From assembly GCF_022539315.1 (NCBI RefSeq), contig NC_066315.1:99367990-99431989 (forward strand): DNA of 64,000 bases, in the 5' to 3' direction. Within the stretch, counting starts at the first letter, position 1. The number at the start of each line of letters is the position of its first letter. Source of the DNA: Serinus canaria. Its lineage: Eukaryota; Chordata; Aves; Passeriformes; Fringillidae. Below are positions 1 to 9,977 of this stretch, in pieces. The notes under the pieces were generated by a model. It had not been told where the DNA came from. It made no database searches and worked only from the letters and a program-made list of their open reading frames with translations. The position numbers and the translations under genes are program-made.

Positions 1-2230
1 TCTTCTTTTACTCCTCTACTCTCTTCACTGCTCAAAATGTAAGATAAGCCTAGTAAAATAGCTCAGTAGCACATTAACACTTAGGAGCCTGATGTGAACA
101 GCCTGCTATAGAACTTGCCTTTAACTGCTGGACAGCTGTATTTTGGTTGCCCCCATCAGTCCATACAAATTAAATTGGAATGGTATCTCTGTAGCAAATC
201 TACCAAGGGTGTACACAAGAAAAGAATGACAAATGCAAAAATGTACAAATGCAAACTGGTTAACAGGAGAAGACACATCAGAGTTCACACAGCTCCTGGT
301 GGGCAATTGTGTGCAGTCAGAAGGCCCACCGGTCTCATACAGCAAGATTGTTCCACCTGCAGCTCTTCACCTTTTAAATCACTACCTTGTCAACACAGGC
401 ATTAAAGAATAAGGATTATTTTGTGTCCATCTCAAATTTCTTGCTGGTTTGATATAAAATTCCTGTATCTGGAGTGTGTGACCATATACTCAATACACCT
501 GCATGAAATCCTGACAGATGGTCCACGCTTACTTGCTGTGGAGGTGTGGGCACATGCAGGTTTATACAAGCAGAGGTGGAAAACACCCCCATCAGAATGA
601 GCCCATACAGCCTGGGCTAAAACAAGTATGGGACTGCCAGCTCCTGCCACTAAATCCTTTGTGGGCCCAGGCCAGATTTTTAAAAGAGAAAACAAAATGC
701 TTTGTTGGCTTTTGACACAGAAGTTCATTACTTCAGCGCTCAGCCATTCTACATTATTCAGCAGGTTGGGAGGACAGTGCCTGACAGGGCAGGGGCCTCT
801 GACAGATACGAGTCGATCACATGCTGGTGGTTCATTGTTCTCTTGGCAGGAAGGGAGTACAGCAAACTGGGCTATTGTTGAAGACATTCTGAATTGATTT
901 TGCTCTGTTTTTACGGGTGTTGTGCCAAACTGTAAAGCTCCAGTTCAGGTATTTCCATAGGTCAGGTGAATTCACTTTCAGAGAGCTTGTGTGGTTCGTG
1001 CAGGTGAAAGGGAATGAAAGGAAAAACCTGAACACAGAAACAGACTTCATAAAGTTGCCTATATCTATGGCTTTTCTCCCTAAGCTTACTCCTTAAGTTA
1101 CATGTTGTAATTTACAGCTCCTTTGGAAGAGACCCTTACCATCACTGCCATGGAGTTTACAGGAGAACAACATGGAAAACCTAAAAGTTTTAAGTCAAAG
1201 ACTTAAAGGAACTCTGTATGGCTTTTTCACTCCCCTCTCCAACCCAACAACCCAGATTTAAGTCTGTTTTATACCGTCCAAATTATGTTTATCTTTCCTC
1301 TGTCTGTCCCTGGCATTGTTCCTTCCTTATGTTAACACAACGTACCAAACTGAGTTCCAGCCCAAGCTTGCCTTGTCAGTAGGAAATGTGTTTGTGGCTA
1401 GTGCAGACTTGGAAACCAAAAGGACATGAAAGTTCTCATGGTAGCTTTCATTCAGACTTCCCGTTTCAGCAAGTGGCTCACTTAACTTCCACATGCTGTT
1501 CCTGCTTTAGTGCAAAGGCACTGACAATGCTTCTGTGCTTCATAAGGATGCTCTGAAAGGGTAATGTGCATCTTTAAGCTTGGATGCTAAGTGCTGTGGA
1601 AGTCTAAAGTAAAGCAGTAAAAGTAAAAACAACTCTCGGCAAGAACACTGCAAAGCCAGAACGTCCCCACATATTTTCAGACTGTTCCTCATTATGCTAG
1701 AAACTAAGCCAGTAACTGGCTACATCTGTGTTTTCTATATTGCAGATTATCTTCTTCCACTGTTACTACACTGCAAGGATATACTGAAAAAGTTTAATTA
1801 CACAGCCTAAAAACAATTCTGTACTCAAGCATTTAATGTGAATTTAAGTGAAGGGTAGTCTGGTTGGTTTGTGGTTGAGGTTTTTTCCCTCCTCCCTCCA
1901 TTTTCTGCTGAATTTCTGTGCATTTTGTTTTGAAGAATTGGCCTCAGGATTTCTCTGGTGTTCATATATGTAGAAAGCAAATGTACTTTGAATACTATCG
2001 GAAACTTCCAGCAGTTTGCTAACTGAAGGAATGATCAACAAAAGAATGACTTTTTCACTTAACAGGATGCTTTGACTGGCTTACATAATAATTGCAATCC
2101 CACTGTTAGCTATTAGGATTTCTCAGAAGGATCCCTTTGGAACAGGGAGATTGAATGCTTTTTGACCATTCACTTGGCAATCAAACAGTTGTTGTAGAAG
2201 TCAGTTTTTTACAGAGAAACATCCACATAC
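1..2230 (-). other. TUBB6 intron 3, partial
   Basis: Intron sequence running from the exon 3 donor to the left edge. No tubulin reading frame, CpG island or recognisable mobile element is visible. Reading frames here are short and match no known family, so the terminal tubulin exon is outside the window. Confidence 0.7.
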
Positions 2231-2341
2231 CAAAGATGAAATTATCGGGCCGGAAGAGCTGACCAAAGAGACCAGAGCGCACACTATCCATGGTTCCTGG
2301 CTCCAAGTCCAGCAAGACTGCTCTTGGTACAAATTTGTGGG
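2231..2341 (-). CDS. TUBB6: TUBB6 coding exon 3
   Basis: Completes Ser56 and encodes residues 57-92, including [15 protein letters not shown] and FRPDNFIF, ending one base into codon 93. The acceptor is TTGTAG|CCC and the donor is TTTG|GTATGT. Compared with human TUBB6 as I remember it, this exon has five substitutions, including Leu at position 80 where human has Pro. Confidence 0.95.
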
Positions 2342-4154
2342 CTACAACACAAAGTAAGCATGCCCTTAGTGTTCAGAAATAAGCTAGCACAGTTATAGCT
2401 TTTAATGCACAAATATATTACATCTCATATTGTTAGTCTAACACATAGTTCATACATATGTAAGTACTTCCTATACAGAAAGGCATAGTGGTGAAAAACC
2501 CACCTCCATAGAAATAAATCAATTCAGCTTGGAAAACAGGCCCGACATAACTTGGACTCTACAAATTTTCCCTTTTGTAAGCGCTTTATTAGCAAGAGGT
2601 ATTAGGGAGTTTCTGATTAGAAAAAATGGTTTACTTGTTCTTTTTAAGAAAGTAGGTAATCTTTTCTGTAAATATCAGGGTGAGTAAAGTGCTTATGTTC
2701 AAGTTATCCACAAGCTTTTGTGTTTGAAGGATTCTCCTCCACTGAAAGAGCTACTTGGTGTACATTGCAAACAGTAGTAGTCAGCACATCTACCACAAAG
2801 CACAAAACAATCAATCTGAGTCAAGTTGAATTTGTTCAAGGAAACTCAGGTAAATATTATGAATTAACCCCAGCTGGACAAAAGATGAAACATTCACACT
2901 TGCAGGTTCATGTCCACAGACCAAAGGACTCCAGATCCCCATTCTACACTGTTAACACCTTTCAACAGCAGAGGTCTCTGAGGACTTGGATGCCTTTTGC
3001 CATCTCATTAATGAAACAGTTCTCTATTACCTGTGGCCCAACCCTCTCATTCATGAAAATTAAAGAGAGAGTACTATACATGTGGGCTTATGTAACCAAC
3101 AGTTTAATTTGGAGTAATTGAAGAAATGCATTTGGTGAAGTAATCACACATTTGAAGAACAAACTCCTTCTGTAATGTTAAATAATAAACAAACCACCAC
3201 CTCCGGACCCTAAGGACAGCCCCTTGTGCCACTTCTGTGTCTGGGGAGATAGCACCCAGCCATCTTAATAGTTTGTAAGAAAGTAGATAATATTTCTGTT
3301 CAGCTGGGCGGCTGGTGGCATGAGAGGAGTGTGGCCAGATGTGCAATACGACTTTATGAGCCCGTCGTCTTCTGATTCGTGTGCCCCTTCCCACGGAGCC
3401 CCCTGTCGTCCCGCACCCCTCCCGGTCCCCATCCCACACTTACAAGATGATTCATTGTAGTAGACATTGATCCTTTCCAGCTGCAGCGCTGAGTCACCGA
3501 CATAGCCTCCGGCTGGGTCAATGCCATGCTCATCACTTATCACTTCCCAAAACTACGGGAGGAAAAGCGAGAAGTGGGTTGGGAACTTCCCTGCCCAGCG
3601 CCGGGGCCGGGGGCGGCGGCGGTGCAGCGGCAGCTGCCGGATTCCTGGCGTGCCCGCCGCCCCTCCCAGCCCGCGCGGCAGCGGGAGCCGGGCGGGCACC
3701 GGGATTCAAACCCAACGGGCGGCGCCGGCTCCGCGCCCAGGGGCCGCCCGGGCTCTGCCGCCCTCCCCCGCTCCTCTACCGCGGCCTGGCCGGCTCAAAC
3801 AGAAAAATAGTTTTAAAAACAATTTTTTAAAAGCTGTCCCGTCTGGTTTCGGTGCTTCCCAAGGCCTTTTATGGTCACGGGGAGCGGAGCGATGCGCGGT
3901 GCCCCAGGCGCGCCAGGCGCCGCTCGGCGCCGCCATCGAAGCACGGGCGATGGGAGCGGGGACGGCTGGCACGGCCCAGCCCAGCCCAGCCCCCGGTGTG
4001 CAGCAGCCCCGGGGGTTCCAGCAGCCCCGGGGAACCACCGGGCGCGTCCCCCGTGCGCTCAGAGGCTCCGCAAGCGGCGGTTCCCCTTCACACTCACCTT
4101 GGTCCCGATCTGGTTTCCGCACTGTCCAGCCTGGATGTGCACGATCTCCCTCAT
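2231..4154 (-). CDS. TUBB6: TUBB6, tubulin beta class V, 5' part (coding exons 1-3)
   Basis: Beta-tubulin forms the alpha/beta heterodimer of microtubules and binds exchangeable GTP. Three coding exons are joined by GT-AG introns: 4098-4154, 3444-3552 and 2231-2341. Their lengths of 57, 109 and 111 bp are those usual for vertebrate beta-tubulin genes, and together they give residues 1-92 plus the first base of codon 93. The start is fixed by the MREI tetrapeptide, the known signal for co-translational tubulin mRNA autoregulation, followed by GQCGNQIG at residues 10-17 in the nucleotide pocket. DLEPGTMD at 67-74 contains Glu69. Class V is preferred over other beta-tubulins because of NESSS at 52-56 and because CIDEA and IMPA2 follow, as in human. 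The last exon (about 1 kb, most of the protein) is absent from 1-2230 and must lie to the left. Tubulin identity is very secure; the isotype rests on short stretches and synteny. Confidence 0.93.
2342..3443 (-). other. TUBB6 intron 2
   Basis: Intron of 1,102 bp between coding exons 2 and 3. It contains a 133-codon plus-strand open frame (2720-3121) that resembles nothing I know and looks like chance. No repeats were recognised. Confidence 0.75.
3444..3552 (-). CDS. TUBB6: TUBB6 coding exon 2
   Basis: Encodes residues 20-55, from [16 protein letters not shown] to YYNESS, plus the first base of codon 56. The acceptor is CCGTAG|TTTTGG and the donor is TCTT|GTAAGT. Residues match beta-tubulin helix H1 and the following loop closely. 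Confidence 0.96.
4098..4154 (-). CDS. TUBB6: TUBB6 coding exon 1
   Basis: Encodes residues 1-19, starting [11 protein letters not shown] and ending at Lys19. The ATG is at 4154-4152 and the donor is AAG|GTGAGTG. The exon sits inside the CpG island, roughly 55 bp downstream of the inferred transcription start. Confidence 0.96.
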
Positions 4155-4235
4155 GGCTGCAGCCGCTCGCCCCGCCGTGCGCCCTCTGTCCCGCCGCCCA
4201 GCCCGGCTGTGCACGGCGCCGTCCCACCGGGCGGT

Positions 4236-4245
4236 GCTTTATGGG
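4236..4245 (-). promoter_or_regulatory. TATA-like element of TUBB6
   Basis: On the minus strand this reads CCCATAAAGC, an imperfect TATA box, 82-91 bp upstream of the ATG. It predicts initiation near 4210 and a 5' UTR of about 55 nt. The assignment is inferred from position and sequence only. Confidence 0.45.
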
Positions 4246-4257
4246 CTCCCGCACCAC

Positions 4258-4289
4258 CCCCGCCCGCCCGGCGGCCGCCCCCGCCCGGC
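4258..4289 (-). promoter_or_regulatory. GC-box cluster upstream of TUBB6
   Basis: Several overlapping CCGCCC/GGGCGG-type motifs lie just upstream of the TATA-like element, consistent with Sp1-family binding in a CpG-island promoter. Confidence 0.5.
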
Positions 4290-4564
4290 ACCGCCCTCGG
4301 CACAGGGGCGCGACGCCGCCCGCTGTGTGACACCGGCCCTCGCATTGTCCCCGCCGGCAGTGGGGTCCCGGGGGGTCCTCCTGCCCCGGGGGGCAGCTCC
4401 CGTCCCTGGTCTGCTGCTCGCCCCAAAGCCAGGCCAGCAAACGTGGCTGCGGCATCCTCAGCCCCGTGCGGCTGCCGGACATCGCCGCCTTCTCCGGCTC
4501 CTGTTCCGTGTGCCCCCGCCCCGACAGGCGCGCACATGGCAGCCTTTGCTGCACAGCTCTTCTT

Positions 4565-4767
4565 CGGTGGAATTTCTTCACAGAAAGAGGGTGATGGGAC
4601 ATTGGGACAGGCTACCCAGGGAGGCAGTAGAGATATTTAAGGGAAGACTGGATGTGGCACTTAGTGCCATGGTCTAGGTGACATGGCAGTGTTAATCATG
4701 GGTTAGATTCAATGATCTCAGGAGTCTTTTCCAACCTAACTGGTCCTGTGGTTCTGTGATTCTGTGA
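4565..4767 (+). mobile_element. CR1 LINE 3' end
   Basis: Matches the conserved 3' region of avian CR1 elements: a segment like AATTTCTTCACAGAAAG, then a segment around GGCTACCCAGGGAGGC, then TCTTTTCCAACCTAA, ending in the duplicated octamer-like tail ATTCTGTG at 4752-4767. CR1 copies are usually 5'-truncated, as here. It lies directly upstream of the TUBB6 CpG island. The copy is diverged, so it is an old insertion. Confidence 0.9.
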
Positions 4768-4841
4768 AGGGGCACCACCCAAAAGGATTGGTAGCCCTTC
4801 TCTGTGCCTTGCCATCTTCGTCACACAGCTCTTTCCTGATG

Positions 4842-4953
4842 GGTTTTTGATTTTGTTTTTTTGGAGTGGTTTTCTTTGTGGGTTGGTTTGTTGGTTGGGG
4901 GGTTTTATTCTTGTTTGTTTGTTTGTTGGTTGGTTGGGATTTTTGTTTGTTTT
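4842..4953. repeat. T/G-rich low-complexity stretch, (GTTT)-like
   Basis: A run of GTTT and GGTT units on the plus strand (AAAC/AACC on the minus strand), with a tandem part at about 4911-4926. It is simple sequence with no coding meaning. Confidence 0.8.
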
Positions 4954-6084
4954 CTTCTGCCAATAAGACAAGCTTCTGCCTGAAAATTGTATCTGGGATG
5001 TCAAGCACTCTGTGAAGAAACTTTCCCGAGAGCTCATGTCACCACAATACAGAGAATGCCCTGGGATATGCATGGTTTGAAATGCCTTCATTTTAAATGA
5101 AAAAGATTTTCTTTCTGCTCCAGAGAGGGAGCCACTTTCCATAAAGCTGCTGAATCTGCTTTATGACCCCTTTGGGTAACTGCTGCAGAGTTTCCCAAGT
5201 AGACGGTTCCTGCTGTCAACCCAGCATGACTCTTCCATGGGATGCCATTGTCTATATAGCCTATTCCAGTATTTAGCCCTGGTGGGAGACATTCATCTGT
5301 CCATGCACATCTGTGCTGCCCGACCCAGTCTCTGCTGTTGTGCAAGTGCAGCCCCGAGGCCAGAGTTACAGAACCTCCTTATCCACTTGTTGAAAGGTGG
5401 CCCAGCTGGGGCTCTTGTGGAGAACAATCTTGGGTGCTTTCTACAGCTTGAACACAGTCAAGGTAGCCCCCACCAATCAATGCATAACCTCCAAATAACC
5501 AAAAATCTGTGCATTGGGAAGCCACCTGCTGCCTGTCTGCCCTTAGGTTGCTGTGACATGAACAAAGTCATCTTGGTTCTGTGCTCCCAGCTCCAGCCTT
5601 GCCTTTCCACAAATGTTTGTCAGCAGGGCTTGCAGCATCTTGCAAATCACCTCCAAGTAGCTCCCATGCTAGGCTGAGTCAATTCATTTTCTGACACCAA
5701 GGAAGCAGCTGGAGGATCAGGATCAGCGTGTTTGCCTTGCAAGCAGCCATTAGCAGAGGAGTGGATACTATGTGCCTTTTTCTCTGCCGAAGGACTCAGA
5801 ATAAGTGTCCTTCTGTGTGTGAGCTGCATTTTTGGAAGAGATCCATGAACAAGGCATTATTCAGCAGCCTGATTAGTGAGGTTGGCTTGGACATTGCCTG
5901 ACTCTATATGTCCTTGACTGCGCCTTCCAGGCCTGACTTTCCTCACACTTTGCAAACCCTCCCGTTTATTGCTCACACTTGCCATCCTCTCACCTGCTGC
6001 TGGTGTGCCAGTTCTTTAAATCCAGTAGGTTCCCAGATAGTAGTGGCGAGGCTGGGTGTGTGCTCCCAGTAGGCTCACACACAT
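4954..6084. other. Intergenic, no recognised content
   Basis: Sequence between the simple repeat upstream of TUBB6 and the hexanucleotide array. Open frames of up to 146 codons occur (plus strand, 5237-5677), but none has a recognisable domain. No mobile element was recognised. Confidence 0.5.
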
Positions 6085-6150
6085 ACAGATACAGATACAG
6101 ATACAGATACAGATACAGATACAGATACAGATACAGATACAGATACAGAC
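6085..6150 (+). repeat. (ACAGAT)n hexanucleotide microsatellite
   Basis: Ten perfect ACAGAT units (6085-6144) followed by one ACAGAC variant. Perfect units over 60 bp suggest length polymorphism. In some frames the array translates to alternating Arg-Tyr or Gln-Ile, which is not evidence of a gene. Confidence 0.95.
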
Positions 6151-9100
6151 ACAGCTGGCTATGCCGACTGACCCAGGCAGAAAACACAGCACTCACACAA
6201 AAACAAACAGCAATAATGGCCCCATCCTGTTCCCCTCTCTGGCTGATCAGGACAGAAGCCCATTAAAGGAAAATAAACATGTATTTGCATACATCTGTAC
6301 AATATGAATTCCTCTATAGCTGGCCTGAGACACTAATCTTATTCTGTTGTTAACACCTGGATGCCCAGTCTTTCCAGTTTTTGGCATGTGGAAATGTTAT
6401 CCCAGAGGCCTGTAGTTCCACTCTAGTTGCTGGTAATCAGATCTACAGCTATGAACTCTGGCTCCCTTGTCCAGTGCTGGCTTTAGGACACGCAGCCTGT
6501 TCAGTAGCTGACCTCTGGATCCCCAGAGATACAAATCTGCCTCACATAGAGAGACAAATAGGCAAACAAGTTCCTCTGGTGCAGAGCTGTGGCCACACCA
6601 GCAACTAACCCCACCACAGCCTTCTCAGAAGGACCCCTTGTCTCTCCGGTAGCCAACTCAGAGATCCTCTGGCCTCTTCGCTTTCTTTCCTGGACTCATG
6701 GCTACTCCTAAACTTGACTGCCACCTGCCCTGGCTTGCTGTGTGCTAAAAGCCACACACAGACATGCAGATTCTCATAAAGTGTGTGCTGTCATCTCTCC
6801 AGTTGCTGCATCTAAGACACGCAGGCCCCTGTGACTTGTGGCCCCCACAGCTTGTGGCCCCTACCTCTAATTGGTGGTACTCAGGCCACCATACACATAT
6901 ATACACATGGAATATAGGCACCACTCTCACCCCCAAAAAAATTCAAATACAATCTACAAAGACAAGACAGACCGAGATGATCAGGTGCAAGGCATAGCCA
7001 GACAAGAGTATTCACCAACAGCCTGTTTACACCCAGCTGAGTCACTGTAGCCCCGTATCCTTTTATTTTTCTGTATCAAACTTTATCCCCTCTTACCCCC
7101 ACCTTTGATTCCTCCTCTGAACATCCCAAAAGTTGTCTTGTACAATCCCAAAGATGTTCTTCCCCTCTATCCCCTAGAGACAGACTCCCACCCTCTTGCA
7201 GGCAGTAACTCCTCTCTATGGAGTGACCCACAGAGCCTCTCCCATTGACTGTGGAGATGGGTGTCACACCAGACCCCAGGCTGAGCCCTCACTGACAGGA
7301 GCCAGGGCAGAGGCTCCTTTTCTCTGGGTGTGCCATTGGATTTCTGCCCCCGCCTCTGTTCCTTTGCTCTCCTTTCCATTTGTGGAGACAAGGCTTGAAT
7401 TGCATAACCCAGCAGAAGGTGAAACCCACGTGATGATCTGAATCAAATTAGATTTTAAGAATAAAAGCAAGAAGGAGCAAATGGACATAGGTAGGCAGTA
7501 AGGGGAATAAAGAAGCAATGAGAGTGTACTGTAGTGGAGCCTTTAGTCCACATGCCTTCTGAAGAGCTGTCTAAGTTGCACTGCCAATGTCTGTAATCTT
7601 TGAAAGGTTTGCCTGCTCTTTGTGAGTAGCAGTTGGTCAAACAACATTTAGAGGCCAATCTTCAGCCTGTTTCCCACACATACAAAGCAACCCACTGAGG
7701 TGCACAGAAGGCTGTAGAGCTGTGTGCCTGATGGAGGTGAGCCACAGCTTACCCAACTAATTTCCATGAACAAATTTTATAGTTACGTAAATAACTTTTC
7801 ATTTTCAGTCAGACCTGAATCAACTTGCAACTTCTCCACCAGCAGTTTTACTGCTGGTAATCTGAAAGAAGACACTTTTGTTGGTCACTGAGTGTGGATG
7901 TGCCTTCAAATTCTTTTCCTCCATGCTTGTGTTTACTTAATAGTTCAGCTGATTTAGGAGGTGAAGGTGCCATTATAACCTGTGTCCACAGAAGCCTGCA
8001 GATCCTTCTTAGGTCTCCACAGACTTGGTCTGGGATTTAAAAGGTACTTAGGTGTTTCACAATCCTCCTAGCTACTTAACTGTTGTGGATTACTTATGGC
8101 TGTATTTTAAAACCCCACTAAACACCTCTCGGAATTTTAAGGCATCTAAATTTCTCCCTGGATGCTTCATCTGAGTGAGTCCATGAGATTAATTGTATAT
8201 TCAGATTAATATAGAAACACACTGTAAATTCTGTACAATGGATTCTCACTTGTTATATTTGGCTCTCTCAGCTACCTCTTTCTCACATACCTATAATATA
8301 GATTGACCTCTAACCTTCATAACTCATAGACTTTTTTTTTAATTTCCCATTTACTCTATAGGTTAATTTAATACTTACAGTATGGCTTTTTTTTCCACCA
8401 TGCACAAAAAAAAACCACCAGAAGAACTTTAAGGTATCCTTTGCAGATTTACTCCCTTCATTGTTATTCCTTATTTATATCCTTTTGCAATTTTAATTTA
8501 ATTTCTGCTGTTAAAAAGAATTAATTAATATATTTAATCTGAAAAATTAGTGAAGTGTTACAATAGCTTCAAACCACCAGCTCAAGTTTGCAGATTCATG
8601 CTCCAGGCAGCCTTTTGAACAATCAGTTTACATAACTTACATACTCATGTTATATTTTGCTCCCAAGTGTGAAAGCAAAAGACTAAATTCTAGAAGAAGT
8701 CAAAACTTGTGTTTTAGGGAATGGCATGACCATTTATGATAGAGAGGACATGGACTGAGGAAGATCTGGATGCTAAGCCTTATCTGGATGAGTCTGGCAT
8801 TGCTAGCTGGTAAAAACCCAAGTCAGTTTATTCTACTGGACAAGTCTCTGGTGCTCCAATGTGATGGTCTTCAATGTGATGTGATTCTTTATTCCTGTTG
8901 GTCAGAACTGACAAGGTATCAGAGAGCAGCAGCAAATTAAATACTCACACTGATCTTGTGTGAGACCCAGCTGCTTTGAAACAGCTGCACACAGTCACAG
9001 GATGGGGCCAGGGGGGGTTGTAGAGCTTTCTGTGTTCTGTCTTCAGGTTTTCTCATGTTCTCCTTGCTCGTGCACAGGCTACATAGAAATGGATTTCTAC

Positions 9101-9904
9101 AAGATGATGAATTTCACAGGCTGGACAAAATGGGTAAAGTGTCCGTGCTGCAGAGCAAAAGGATTTTCCAGTAATAGCAGCTGAAGCAACAGTCATGTCC
9201 CACAAAGTCACATGGAAATTTGCTTTAATGCCTTGGAAAAAAACCAGCAAAGTTCTTCTGTATTTAACTAGTCATGTGGTATGATTGTTAAGCTGCTTCC
9301 TGCTTTTCAGGAAACACATTTGAGTTTATATCAGGGTTGTCGCTAAGATTATTTTATTTACTGAAGTTTTTAAGGATTTGAGAGAAATTCATGCCATAAG
9401 AGGACACTTAACAAGTTAGCTATTATTTTCTTTTTTCAGAATGGGAAATTTGCTGTATTTTAATATTTAAGAATATGTGTTATAAAGCTTGTTAGCACTT
9501 ATATTAAATACCATAGCAATAACATAATTCACATAGTGGATTTACTCTGACAGCTTGTAGCAGGCTAGTACATGCTACTAAGTCCATGGTGACTTTTAGG
9601 AGAAAAGTCCAGTCTAGTTCCTCTTTCTTCTTTAGTCTGAAGAGTTTCATGCAAGTTAAGAAAAGGAAAAAAAATCTTAAAATAATTTTTTTTTAACCTG
9701 GCTTCCTGAGAAAAGTAAGCATGGGAAGTCATGCTGCTGTTCAAGTGTGTACCTGTGTATCTCCACCACTACCTCCTTTTCCATCAGCCTCTTGTGACAA
9801 AATCTACAAGAAGCACATGAGTTACAGAGACAATGCAGCTGCAGATGAGTCTAGAAACAGCTCAAGAACCCAACAAAAACATTTCAAAGGGGAAGTGAGA
9901 CGGT
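6151..9904. other. Intergenic, no gene recognised
   Basis: From about 6360 to 7460 the plus strand is pyrimidine-rich, with a small direct repeat (CTTGTGGCCCC at 6835 and 6851). It could be an old retroelement remnant, but I could not place it in a family. About 8300-8560 is AT-rich. No coding exons with splice signals and family resemblance are visible. Confidence 0.45.
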
Positions 9905-9945
9905 GAGACACAGACACACAGACACACAGACACACAGACACACAG

Positions 9946-9977
<32 letters not shown>
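9905..9977 (+). repeat. Compound (ACACAG)n-(CA)n microsatellite
   Basis: Several ACACAG-type units pass directly into a CA dinucleotide run. The pattern suggests a CA array interrupted and re-amplified as a hexamer. It is noncoding. Confidence 0.93.

Larger units (their letters stand above)
3585..4545. promoter_or_regulatory. TUBB6 CpG island / promoter, first exon and intron 1
   Basis: A block of very high GC and frequent CpG begins within intron 1 and ends abruptly just before the CR1 copy at 4565. It covers coding exon 1, most of intron 1 and the upstream promoter. Long stop-free frames on both strands here reflect the base composition. A short tandem duplication (AGCAGCCCCGGGG-type, about 4001-4035) lies in intron 1. 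Confidence 0.85.

Noticed and set aside
1..2230. Terminal tubulin exon expected to the left of exon 3
   Set aside because: No tubulin sequence is present here, so the exon must lie outside the window; the gene is not judged broken.
3521..4677. Several open frames of 260-300 codons on both strands around TUBB6 exon 1
   Set aside because: They arise from CpG-island composition and overlap the true first exon of TUBB6 in other frames; none resembles a protein family.
5979..6307. Frames with Tyr-Arg, Gln-Ile or Leu-Tyr repeats
   Set aside because: They are translations of the (ACAGAT) microsatellite.
6360..7460. Possible further ERV-derived region
   Set aside because: It has a pyrimidine-rich look and a small direct repeat, but I could not match it to a family or find LTR ends, so it is not called as a mobile element.
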